Of a stretch of DNA of 64,000 nucleotides, positions 27,867 to 35,700 are shown in pieces. The notes under the pieces are model-generated. The model saw only the letters and a program-made list of their open reading frames with translations. It searched no databases and was not told the DNA's origin. A program made the position numbers and the translations under genes. The DNA is from Clostridia bacterium (GTDB lineage Bacteria; Bacillota; Clostridia; TANB77; CAG-465), in contig JAFWCU010000010.1 of NCBI GenBank assembly GCA_017534305.1, forward strand, positions 62,001 through 126,000. The letters run 5' to 3'. Positions within the stretch are counted from its first letter, which is position 1; each line of letters begins with the position of its first letter.

Positions 27867-28979
27867 ATGAAAGTACTTTTTGCATGTGCAGGTACAGGAG
27901 GACACATTAATCCCGCAATTGCAATGGCAAATATTGTAGTAAAAAATGAACCAGATAGCCAAATACTTTTTGTAGGAACTGAAACTGGTCTAGAAAACAA
28001 ATTAGTAGCAAACGCAGGATATGAAATAAGACATATAAGAACAGGTAAAATAATAAGAGAATTAACTCTTAAAAACTTTGCACAACTTATTCATGCATAT
28101 CAAGGAATAGGAGATGCAAAAAGACTACTTAAAGAGTTCAAACCAGATATTGTGATAGGAACAGGTGGATATATTTGTGGCCCTGTAATGAAAGCAGCTA
28201 CAAAACTTAAAATTCCATACTTCTTACACGAATCAAATGCATTCCCAGGTGTGTCTGTAAAACTTCTTGCAAAAAATGCAAAAGCTGTTATGGTAGGATT
28301 TGAAGATGCAAAACAAAGATTAAATCCTAAAGCAAATGTGGTATACACTGGAACACCTGCTAAATTTAGTGAAGAAGATATTAAAAAACTAGATAAAGCA
28401 GAATGTCTAAAAGAATTAGGTTTAGAAAATATAAACAAAAAAATAGTATTAGTTACTTGCGGAAGTCAAGGAGCTAAAAGAATAAATGAAGTACTTCTAG
28501 ATATGGTTAAAAAATATCAAGATGATAAAGTATACTATATACTAGTTACTGGAGACAAAAACTATGATGAAGTACTTGAAATAAAGAAAAAAATAGAAAA
28601 TGAAATTGGAAAAAGTCTAGACGAATATATTAAATTAGAAAAGTTCATATTTAATATGGATAAGATGTATAAAGTTGCAGACTTTTGTATAACTCGTGCC
28701 GGAGCTATGACTATTAGTGAGTTAAGCTTAGCACATAAGCCATCTATTTTAATTCCGCTTCCAACTGCAGCAGAAAATCATCAATTCTTCAATGCTAAAG
28801 TATTAGAAGATGTAAATGCTGCAATACTAATTGAACAAAAGGATTTAACAATAGATAGTTTAAATGATGCAGTAGCAAAAATAATTGAAGGAAAAAACGT
28901 AGAACTTATGGGAGAAAATGCATCAAAAGTAATTGTAAAAGATGTAGAGGAAAATATATATAACTGTATTAAGAAGTAG
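27867..28979 (+). CDS. murG: UDP-GlcNAc:lipid I GlcNAc transferase
   Basis: Membrane-associated GT-B glycosyltransferase converting lipid I to lipid II. The 370 residues begin with the MurG signature GTGGHINPAIA, followed by GTGGYICGP, and the acceptor/donor motifs SQGAKRIN and TRAGAMTISEL. I choose ATG 27867 because AGAGGAG precedes it and the protein then begins directly with the first beta strand; the in-frame ATG at 27840 lies inside ftsW. Confidence 0.98.
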   Translation: MKVLFACAGTGGHINPAIAMANIVVKNEPDSQILFVGTETGLENKLVANAGYEIRHIRTGKIIRELTLKNFAQLIHAYQGIGDAKRLLKEFKPDIVIGTGGYICGPVMKAATKLKIPYFLHESNAFPGVSVKLLAKNAKAVMVGFEDAKQRLNPKANVVYTGTPAKFSEEDIKKLDKAECLKELGLENINKKIVLVTCGSQGAKRINEVLLDMVKKYQDDKVYYILVTGDKNYDEVLEIKKKIENEIGKSLDEYIKLEKFIFNMDKMYKVADFCITRAGAMTISELSLAHKPSILIPLPTAAENHQFFNAKVLEDVNAAILIEQKDLTIDSLNDAVAKIIEGKNVELMGENASKVIVKDVEENIYNCIKK

Positions 28980-28988
28980 GTGATATGT

Positions 28989-30083
28989 GTGAAAAGTAGT
29001 GGGACAGGCAAGACTAAAAAAGTAACAAATAAAAAAACTACTAAAAAAGTTAGTACTAGTCCTTCTAGTTCTAACACAAAAAAGAAAACTCAAGTAAAGC
29101 CAAAGGTAAAACCTAGCAAAAAAGTACAAACTGTAAAGAAGGTAGTTAAACAACCTCAAAAGCAAGTAAAGAAAAAACAAGTTGTACGTACAAATAATCA
29201 CAGTGGAAAAAACAACGTAAGATTAAAACCAACAGATGATATGGAGTATGTTCCATTTTTAGATGGTGAAAATAAAATCGAGCAAGTAAATATAAACTCA
29301 TTAATGATGGTTGCACCAGACGATGATGTTGAAGATTTAGATGCTCCAAAACCAAAGAAAAAAATAAATTCAATAGCAATTATTAAAGCATTTTTCTTTA
29401 TTGGACTACTAATTGGTCTTGGATATATACTATTTACAAATGAGACTTTTAATCTTGAAAGTATCAGTGTAAAAGGTAATGAAAAATATACAGAACAAGA
29501 CATAATAGGAAAAATAGATTTAAAAGTTGGAGAAAATGTATTCAAGCAATTAATATTATCAGATAGATATGCAATAGACCTTGCATATGTATCAAAGGTT
29601 AGTTATGGATATGTATTTCCAAACTCTATTGTAGTTAAAGTAAAAGAAAGATATCCAGCATATATTGCAAAAGATAAAACTACAGGAAAGTATTACAAAC
29701 TAGATAATGAAGGATATTTACTTGAAGAATGTGATTTATCTCTAAAAAAAGAAGAACTAATAGTTGAAGGCTTTGATTTTGGACAAACACCTGAGCTTGG
29801 TAAAAAAATAGATGAATCATATGTAAAGAAAATAGAAACATATAACAAAATAAAAGCATTACTAAAAGAATATGGAATTCAAGGAGAGGTAACTAACGTA
29901 AAATTCAATGCTTCCTTGACAATAGTGACATTGGATGGTAAACTTAAAATAACTTTTGCAAACGATTCAAACCTAGAATATAAAGTATCGTTCTTAAAAA
30001 GTATAATTAAAAATAATGGAGGAGAAGTAGAAGGATCTATAGACATGAGTGTAGAAAATCCTGTCTACTCAAAATATAATTAA
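28989..30083 (+). CDS. divIB: Cell division protein FtsQ/DivIB
   Basis: Single-pass divisome protein of the DivIB-FtsL-DivIC complex. A long Lys/Thr/Ser-rich cytoplasmic tail (about 1-60) and acidic linker are followed by a membrane segment (about 125-145), then a POTRA domain (FNLESISVKGNEKYTEQDI onward) and the FtsQ beta domain with VKERYPAYI. The 364 residues exceed classical DivIB by the basic tail. GTG 28989 is preferred; AGGTGA spans 28978-28983 and would overlap the alternative GTG 28980. Located right after murG. Confidence 0.9.
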   Translation: MKSSGTGKTKKVTNKKTTKKVSTSPSSSNTKKKTQVKPKVKPSKKVQTVKKVVKQPQKQVKKKQVVRTNNHSGKNNVRLKPTDDMEYVPFLDGENKIEQVNINSLMMVAPDDDVEDLDAPKPKKKINSIAIIKAFFFIGLLIGLGYILFTNETFNLESISVKGNEKYTEQDIIGKIDLKVGENVFKQLILSDRYAIDLAYVSKVSYGYVFPNSIVVKVKERYPAYIAKDKTTGKYYKLDNEGYLLEECDLSLKKEELIVEGFDFGQTPELGKKIDESYVKKIETYNKIKALLKEYGIQGEVTNVKFNASLTIVTLDGKLKITFANDSNLEYKVSFLKSIIKNNGGEVEGSIDMSVENPVYSKYN

Positions 30084-30096
30084 GGAGTTGAAAAAC

Positions 30097-30843
30097 TTGG
30101 AAGAAGAAGTAAAAAAAGAGAAAAAGACAAACAAGTTTAAAGCATTTTTAATAAAGAATTCAATACCTGCATATATTGCAATTGGTATATCTGCGTTCTT
30201 ACTTGCCAGTATGATTTCTGCTCAAGTAACAACAATGAGTAAATCTGAAGAAGTACTAAAAGGTATAAGACAAGATGAACTTGCAGACACACTTGTAAGT
30301 CTTCAAAGAGATTATGATGAATTAAAAGAAAAATATAACGAATCACAAGAAATTGTTGAAGAATATCAAACAAGTTCTGCAACAAATAATACTCTAATTG
30401 GTTCTATGAAAAGTCAGATAGATACATTAAGTCTACTTGCAGGAACTACAGACGTAAAAGGTGAGGGAATAATTATTACATTATATGATGGAACTAGTTC
30501 AAACTCACTTGTACATGATAGTGATGTACTTACTGTAATTAACGAATTAAGAGTTGCAGGAGCAGAAGCAATAAGTGTAAATGAACAAAGAATTATTACT
30601 ACATCTGCAGTAAGATGTGTAGGTTCAGTAATTCAAGTAAATTACCAAAAAGTTGCAGCACCTTTTGAAATAAAAGCAATAGGAAATGCACAATACCTAG
30701 AAAGTGCAATGACTATTAAAAATGGTGTAGTAGACGTATTAAATGGATATGGAATAAAAGTAACTCTTTCAAGGGAAAGTAATATAGAAATACCAAAGTA
30801 TGATGGTGCATTATCATTCAACTTTGCAAAACAAGGAGAGTAG
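30097..30843 (+). CDS. DUF881 family protein
   Basis: Conserved Firmicute/Actinobacterial division-cluster protein of unknown function. The 248 residues comprise a cytoplasmic basic start, a membrane segment (about 24-45), a coiled coil (about 55-100), and the DUF881 globular domain with GEGIIITLYDG and the LRVAGAEAISVNEQRI block, whose fold resembles an Ig-like or RNase-type sandwich in solved relatives. The start is taken as TTG 30097, nine bases after AAGGAG; TTG 30088 abuts that site. It lies between divIB and sbp, the same order as in B. subtilis ylxW-ylxX-sbp. Confidence 0.88.
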   Translation: MEEEVKKEKKTNKFKAFLIKNSIPAYIAIGISAFLLASMISAQVTTMSKSEEVLKGIRQDELADTLVSLQRDYDELKEKYNESQEIVEEYQTSSATNNTLIGSMKSQIDTLSLLAGTTDVKGEGIIITLYDGTSSNSLVHDSDVLTVINELRVAGAEAISVNEQRIITTSAVRCVGSVIQVNYQKVAAPFEIKAIGNAQYLESAMTIKNGVVDVLNGYGIKVTLSRESNIEIPKYDGALSFNFAKQGE

Positions 30844-30846
30844 ATT

Positions 30847-31287
30847 ATGATATTAGGAATTATAATAGTTGCATTATTTGTATTATGTGGTATTCTTGCA
30901 GGGCAACACATAATAATACCATATAGCAGTTATCAATATGTTGCCGTTGCCATTCTTGCATGTTTAGACTCTGTATTTGGAGCATTAGCCGCAAGTACTG
31001 GCAAAAAATTCAATATGAAAATATTTTTATCTGGATTTTTCTTTAATGCTATATTTGCAATGTTTTTAGTTTACTTAGGTCAACTATTAAATGTTGAAAT
31101 ATATCTAGCAGCAGTAATTGTATTTGGAGGAAGAATCTTAAATAACTTCTCAATAATCCGTAGAGATATTATGGATAAAGCGCAAGCTCAAAGAAGAAAA
31201 ATAAGAAAGCAAAATATTGCTACCAACAAAACAATTAAGACTGATCTAGAAGCAGAACAGGAAGAAATAGATAATGATATTTTATAG
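30847..31287 (+). CDS. sbp: Small basic protein Sbp (DUF1290)
   Basis: Membrane protein of the DUF1290 family, located next to ftsA-ftsZ in B. subtilis. The 146-residue protein has four hydrophobic segments and the conserved stretches QYVAVAILACLDSVFG and FGGRILNNFSIIRRD. A long hydrophilic C-terminal tail (about 112-146) is added. Three bases separate it from the DUF881 gene. Here ftsA and ftsZ do not follow; a DUF975 gene does. Function unknown, association with division inferred from synteny. Confidence 0.9.
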   Translation: MILGIIIVALFVLCGILAGQHIIIPYSSYQYVAVAILACLDSVFGALAASTGKKFNMKIFLSGFFFNAIFAMFLVYLGQLLNVEIYLAAVIVFGGRILNNFSIIRRDIMDKAQAQRRKIRKQNIATNKTIKTDLEAEQEEIDNDIL

Positions 31288-31308
31288 ATTATAAAGGAGG
31301 GTTATATT

Positions 31309-32235
31309 ATGCCAAGAGCAAAAGAGATTAGAGCTAAAGCTAGAGAAGCTATGGCTGGTAAATGGGGAAGATTCGTAGGAATGAACCTATTATATCTTGT
31401 AGTTTTAATGGTTATTGGATTAATCACAGCTGCTCCATTACTAGGATCAGTAGGAGGATTAGTAGATTTAGCTACTAAAGCAATGGCGGGAAAAACTATT
31501 ACAGAAAAAATGGTTACAGATGTACTAACAAGCTTTATTGGAACTTCTGCATTATCTTCATTACTTTCAATAGCAGCTATGCTAATTGAAGTACCACTTG
31601 CATATGCTTTAATTGAAAACATTATGAAAGCTAAAAGAGATAACGAAACTACAGCTACATATTTCTTAGGAAGAGTATTCCCAAGTTTTGGAAGAGCATG
31701 GAAAGTTACACTATGGCAATTTGTTAAATTAATTGTTCCAACTATATTATATATAGTAGGAATAATGGTTGCAGCTTTAGTAATGGGACTATTAAGTGGA
31801 CTTGGAGATGCAGGTGCAGTTATTGGTGGAATAGTATACTTTGTTGCAATGATTGCAATTGTTATCTGGTACATTGGAAAAGTATTAAATCTTTCTCTAT
31901 CTGAATATGTTGCTATAGACAATCCAGAAATCACAGCTAAAGAAGCTGTAGAAAAATCTATAGAACTTATGCCTGGATATAGATGGAAATTAATATGCTT
32001 AGGTCTATCATTCATTGGTTGGGCAATTCTTTGCTGCTTCACATTTGGAATAGGAAACTTATTCTTAACTCCATACATGGCAGTAGCAGATGTTGTATTC
32101 TATGAAGAAGTTGTAAAAGCTCATGGACAAACTGCAGAAAAAGAACCTGTAGCTGAAACTCCAGTAGCTGAACCAGTTGTTGAAACTCCAGTTGCTGAAG
32201 AACCAGTTGTTGAAGAACAACCAACTCAAGAATAA
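31309..32235 (+). CDS. DUF975 family membrane protein with a Pro-Val-Ala-Glu tail
   Basis: A 308-residue polytopic protein. The N-terminal MPRAKEIRAKAREAMAGKW motif and five to six membrane segments fit the DUF975 family (B. subtilis YhcA-like proteins of unknown function). The last about 35 residues are a repetitive acidic tail built from PVAE/PVVE units, probably a flexible cytoplasmic or surface extension. SD AAAGGAGGG. It may be the last gene of the murE unit, since only 21 bases separate it from sbp, or it may be independent. Confidence 0.85.
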   Translation: MPRAKEIRAKAREAMAGKWGRFVGMNLLYLVVLMVIGLITAAPLLGSVGGLVDLATKAMAGKTITEKMVTDVLTSFIGTSALSSLLSIAAMLIEVPLAYALIENIMKAKRDNETTATYFLGRVFPSFGRAWKVTLWQFVKLIVPTILYIVGIMVAALVMGLLSGLGDAGAVIGGIVYFVAMIAIVIWYIGKVLNLSLSEYVAIDNPEITAKEAVEKSIELMPGYRWKLICLGLSFIGWAILCCFTFGIGNLFLTPYMAVADVVFYEEVVKAHGQTAEKEPVAETPVAEPVVETPVAEEPVVEEQPTQE

Positions 32236-32242
32236 TAATTGA

Positions 32243-32280
32243 GATAAAAAATACGCCTTTTAGGCGTATTTTTTTATCTC
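32243..32280. terminator. Bidirectional terminator between DUF975 and CAP genes
   Basis: A long palindrome centred near 32260. AAATACGCC (32249-32257) pairs with GGCGTATTT (32263-32271), flanked by A and T runs so that both strands get a U tract. Confidence 0.9.
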
Positions 32281-33230
32281 CCAATAAACATTAAAACTAT
32301 AATATAACCATATACATTACTTGGTTCAATACCAATACCTATGTAGTTATATGCATTAGATAATATATTTTGCTTGTGTGCATCTGAATTTAAAAATGAA
32401 TCAATAGCTGCGTCTATATTGCTATTACCTGCTATATTTTCGCCAGCATTAACATATCTAACACCTGCGTTTTGCATCATTTCAAATGGTGTTCCATAAG
32501 TTGGAGAGTTGTGTGAAAAGTAATTGTTTTCTACCATATCTTTAGCTTTAGTATTTGCAACACTATCTAGTAATGAATCAATAGAAAGTAGCGGTAATCC
32601 GTTCTCACTTCTAATAGCGTTTATTCTTTCTAAAATATAATTTTCATCTACAATAGGTTTTGTATCATTTGGTATAGATTCTGTTTTTTCATTACTATTG
32701 TTTGTATTAGTATTATCATAAAAATCTACTAAATCATCTCTAACCATACCAACAGTGTTATTTTCTGTTACTACAAGATAGAAGTTTTCAATCTTTCCTT
32801 GAACAAGTAGCTTTTCTCCTATGGGTAAAGTAGTAATACGTCTAAAACTAGTAGAAGGTCCACCTCTTAAAATTACATTTTCTGTATTTGTTACAACATA
32901 GAAAGGAGAATAGTCTGTGTAAACTAATCCTTGAGTTTTTTCTCCTGTTATATCCACATAATTTTTAGATACTAAACCAACTTCGTTACTTTCTAGTTGA
33001 ACAATGTAGAAGTTGTCTATAGTTCCAACAAGTTTTAAAGGAGTGTTTGCATTTAGAGTTTTTATATATGAAGAATAATCTGTAGTAGGACTGCTTCTAA
33101 AATTTACATTAGCAGTAGTTTTTGCATATTCAGGAGCAAAGTGTGTAATAGTTGCAGCAAAAATAGTAGAAAAAGCTATAAGTAATAGCACTGTAGTAAT
33201 TATAATTATTTTAAGTTTTCTAATAGACAA
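32274..33230 (-). CDS. Secreted SH3-CAP domain protein (YkwD-like)
   Basis: A 318-residue exported protein. A signal peptide or anchor spans about 1-26. Two bacterial SH3-like domains (about 38-92 and 108-168) may bind cell wall. An Asn/Thr linker is followed by a CAP/SCP-PR1 domain (about 195-318) with YFSHNSPTYGTPFEMM, the AGENIAGN block and HKQNILSNAYNYIGIG. CAP domains are widespread in spore-formers (YkwD, SafA-related) with unclear activity. TTG start at 33230 after GAGGTG. It is divergent from the FAD oxidoreductase gene and ends at the shared bidirectional terminator. Confidence 0.92.
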   Translation of the reverse strand: MSIRKLKIIIITTVLLLIAFSTIFAATITHFAPEYAKTTANVNFRSSPTTDYSSYIKTLNANTPLKLVGTIDNFYIVQLESNEVGLVSKNYVDITGEKTQGLVYTDYSPFYVVTNTENVILRGGPSTSFRRITTLPIGEKLLVQGKIENFYLVVTENNTVGMVRDDLVDFYDNTNTNNSNEKTESIPNDTKPIVDENYILERINAIRSENGLPLLSIDSLLDSVANTKAKDMVENNYFSHNSPTYGTPFEMMQNAGVRYVNAGENIAGNSNIDAAIDSFLNSDAHKQNILSNAYNYIGIGIEPSNVYGYIIVLMFIGR

Positions 33231-33332
33231 AGTTTATCACCTCAAATATATTATTGGCAAAAATTAACAGTATATTATTGTTTTTGCATAAAACTGGTAA
33301 AAACAATAAAAAATAATTTATGAGGTGAAATT

Positions 33333-34481
33333 ATGCAAAAAGGAATTTGGCAAAACAAGTATTCAAACAATAAAATTTATCCGTATTTAAATAAAGATAT
33401 AGATTGTGATGTAATAGTAGTAGGTGGTGGAATAAGTGGAGCAATAACTAGTTTCTTTTTAGCTAAAGAAGGCTTTAATGTAGTAGTTATAGAGAAAAAT
33501 ATAATAGGATATAAAAATACAAATATATCTACTGCATCCATAACAGATTTTATAGATGAGTTATATTTAAGAAGAGAAAAAGATAAAAATACAATTAGTA
33601 GGTTGAATAAAAGAGCAAATGCACTACTAGATGAAATATTAGTAGATATTGGAGATAATAATTATTTAAAAAGAATAAATCATAATATAATTAGTACAAA
33701 AATGTTTCAAAAAGGATTATTTAAAGCAGAACTTGAAGAAAGAGAAAAAATAGGAGAAGAAGTAAATATCCTACAAAAAGGAAATGGAATAGTAATAGAT
33801 AGCTTAGCTCGTACAATTAATCCATATGATCTTACTTGTGATATTTTTAGTTACTTGTCTAATTTTCCTAATGTACGAATATATGAAAACACAAATTTAA
33901 TTACTTTTAAAAGTTCTTTTGACTCAGTAAGAGTAGTAACAAATAATGACTATATTATTACAGCAAAGTCATTAATAATAACTACAAGTATAGATGGAAT
34001 AGAAATATCAAGTATACCAACTTGTGAATTATACAAAAGATTTGGTATAAAGCTTAAAACAAACTTTAAAGAAGATTTGAGCCTTAAAGTGTTAAATGAT
34101 ATACCAATTTATATAAGAGTGGATAATTTTGGCAATATGCTCGTATCAGGCATAGATACAAAGTATAATTACAAGATGGAAAATGATAAATATTTATACA
34201 TGCAAGAAAAAGAAAATGAAAAAAGATTAAAAGCATTAGTATATAAATTATTTCCAAAAATCGAACTAGCAGATGAAATAGTTTCTTTTAGCGGAAATAT
34301 AATAGCAACAAAAGATAAATTGCCAATAATTAGTGAAATAGATAAGCTACCAAATGTATATTTAAATGTAGGGGTAGGAAGTAGTTCTATTTCAAATGTA
34401 TTAATAGGTGCAGATATTCTTAAAGAGGCCGTGCGAGGATATTACAAGAAAGAAGCATCACTATTTAAAATAAATAGATAA
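33333..34481 (+). CDS. FAD-dependent oxidoreductase (DAO family)
   Basis: A 382-residue protein with an N-terminal Rossmann fold, VIVVGGGISGAIT at about 28-40 (GxGxxG for the FAD ADP moiety), VVIEK for the ribose-binding acidic residue, and the C-terminal NVYLNVGVGSSSISN block typical of D-amino acid oxidase/glycine oxidase-like flavoproteins. It resembles the oxidase half of Rieske-linked DAO proteins but has no Rieske Cys/His domain. Substrate unknown. ATG 33333 after GAGGTG. It is a single-gene unit; no terminator is visible after it. Confidence 0.9.
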   Translation: MQKGIWQNKYSNNKIYPYLNKDIDCDVIVVGGGISGAITSFFLAKEGFNVVVIEKNIIGYKNTNISTASITDFIDELYLRREKDKNTISRLNKRANALLDEILVDIGDNNYLKRINHNIISTKMFQKGLFKAELEEREKIGEEVNILQKGNGIVIDSLARTINPYDLTCDIFSYLSNFPNVRIYENTNLITFKSSFDSVRVVTNNDYIITAKSLIITTSIDGIEISSIPTCELYKRFGIKLKTNFKEDLSLKVLNDIPIYIRVDNFGNMLVSGIDTKYNYKMENDKYLYMQEKENEKRLKALVYKLFPKIELADEIVSFSGNIIATKDKLPIISEIDKLPNVYLNVGVGSSSISNVLIGADILKEAVRGYYKKEASLFKINR

Positions 34482-34532
34482 AAGTAATATTACAAAAATA
34501 TGTCAAAAAATCTTTTAATTTATGTCACAGTA

Positions 34533-34541
34533 TGATATAAT
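34533..34541 (+). promoter_or_regulatory. Extended -10 promoter before the DUF2344 gene
   Basis: TGA-TATAAT (34533-34541), about 22 bases before the start codon. The -35 is poor (TTTTAA at 34513). Confidence 0.45.
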
Positions 34542-34562
34542 ACGGGCATAGAAGGAGATGGG

Positions 34563-35237
34563 ATGATGTACAGACTAAGGGTAGTATATGGAAAGTCAAA
34601 AGACGCCATGTACATTTCACAAGATGATACAATTAAAATTTTTACAGATGCTTTTGAAAAGGCTATGATGCCTTTTGTAAAATCTGAAGTAACAGGAAGA
34701 ATAGATATTAATTTTGCACATCCATTAACAGACGGATATACTAGTACAGGTGAGATTTTTGATATGTATCTATCTGAGGATGTAGATACACGTTATTTAG
34801 TTAGAGAAGTAAACAAAACTCTTCCTGCAGGATTTATTATCATGTCTGCAGAATATGTTCCTGCCTCAGAAGATGATATTAACATGAGAGTTTATGGTGC
34901 AGAATATATAATTAGTTTAGATTATACAGAAAAATTTAAAGATAAATCTTTAAGGGAAAAGGATGAAATAAGAGCTTTCTATAAGAAGAAAATGCAATTA
35001 TACTTATCTCAACCTCAAATATTCATCATAAAGAAAAGCTATGATAGAATGGAAAGATTAGATATCAAATCTCAAATAGATAGTTTTGATTTCAATATAG
35101 ATGATAGTATAACAATTACTCTATCTGCAGGACCAAGATCAAATATTACTCCTGCAGTAGTAATGGAAGGATTTTCAGAATATATAAATGAGATCGTACC
35201 ATATGACGTAAAAAGAAAGAAAATATATTACTCATAA
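34563..35237 (+). CDS. DUF2344 (radical-SAM-linked, TIGR03936-like) protein
   Basis: A 224-residue cytosolic protein. The N-terminus YRLRVVYGKSKDAMYISQDD, the FAHPLTDGYTSTGEIFDMYL block and PAGFIIMSAEYVP align with the pattern of DUF2344 proteins, which are normally fused or adjacent to a radical SAM enzyme in the rpmA/rng neighbourhood. Here no radical SAM gene is adjacent. The usual FLSHLDLMR-like motif has diverged (MYISQDDTIKIFTDAF). ATG 34563 and 34566 are both possible after AGAAGGAG. spoVG follows with its own promoter. Function unknown. Confidence 0.75.
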   Translation: MMYRLRVVYGKSKDAMYISQDDTIKIFTDAFEKAMMPFVKSEVTGRIDINFAHPLTDGYTSTGEIFDMYLSEDVDTRYLVREVNKTLPAGFIIMSAEYVPASEDDINMRVYGAEYIISLDYTEKFKDKSLREKDEIRAFYKKKMQLYLSQPQIFIIKKSYDRMERLDIKSQIDSFDFNIDDSITITLSAGPRSNITPAVVMEGFSEYINEIVPYDVKRKKIYYS

Positions 35238-35275
35238 AATGCCAAATATAGTGTGTAACACAACTGTAACCAAAA

Positions 35276-35290
35276 TGATAAGTATTATCG
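35276..35290. promoter_or_regulatory. Fur-like palindrome upstream of the spoVG promoter
   Basis: TGATAAGTATTATCG matches the Fur 7-1-7 consensus TGATAATNATTATCA at all but two positions and lies 11 bases before the -35. A second small palindrome, TGTGTAACACA, is at 35252-35262. Binding is inferred only. Confidence 0.35.
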
Positions 35291-35301
35291 TTAACGAATT
35301 G

Positions 35302-35330
35302 TTGACAATGATTTTTTAATATGATTTAAT
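35302..35330 (+). promoter_or_regulatory. Promoter of spoVG
   Basis: TTGACA (35302-35307) and TTTAAT (35325-35330), 17-bp spacer; this looks like a vegetative sigma-A promoter rather than the sigma-H promoter known in B. subtilis. Confidence 0.65.
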
Positions 35331-35362
35331 TAAAGTAACATTCAAGGAAGGCGGTGTGGAAC

Positions 35363-35617
35363 ATGCAAGTAACAGACGTAAGAGTTAGAAAAGTAACTTC
35401 TCAAAACAGAATGAAAGCTATCGCTTCTATTACTATTGATGATGTATTCGTAATCCACGACATCAAAGTTATCGAAAGTGACAAAGGGTTATTTATCGCA
35501 ATGCCTAGCAGAAAAACTCCAAATGGAGAATTTAAAGATATTGCTCATCCTATCAATACTGAAACTAGAGAAATGTTACAAAATATGATTATTGAAAAAT
35601 ATAACGAGGCTGAGTAA
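35363..35617 (+). CDS. spoVG: SpoVG, RNA-binding regulator
   Basis: Small conserved regulator (84 residues) that affects septation and sporulation in Bacillus and binds RNA and DNA in several Firmicutes. It begins with the canonical [11 protein letters not shown] and contains [36 protein letters not shown], the family core. ATG 35363 is chosen because all SpoVG proteins start there; the GTG 35354 would add three non-conserved residues. Single-gene unit between a promoter and a terminator. Confidence 0.98.
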   Translation: MQVTDVRVRKVTSQNRMKAIASITIDDVFVIHDIKVIESDKGLFIAMPSRKTPNGEFKDIAHPINTETREMLQNMIIEKYNEAE

Positions 35618-35645
35618 TTTATTTTAATAAATTATAATGAAAACT

Positions 35646-35678
35646 AAGAGGGTTATGATTCTATTACCCTCTTTTTAT
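35646..35678 (+). terminator. Terminator of spoVG
   Basis: AAGAGGGT (35646-35653) pairs with ACCCTCTT (35666-35673), then T-rich sequence. Confidence 0.8.
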
Positions 35679-35700
35679 ATACTTTAAGAAAGGAGAATTT

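Noticed and set aside
33231..33332. Mirror-like CACCTCA ... TGAGGTG inverted repeat between the CAP and FAD genes
   Set aside because: The two arms are the Shine-Dalgarno sequences of the two divergent genes, so the symmetry is expected.
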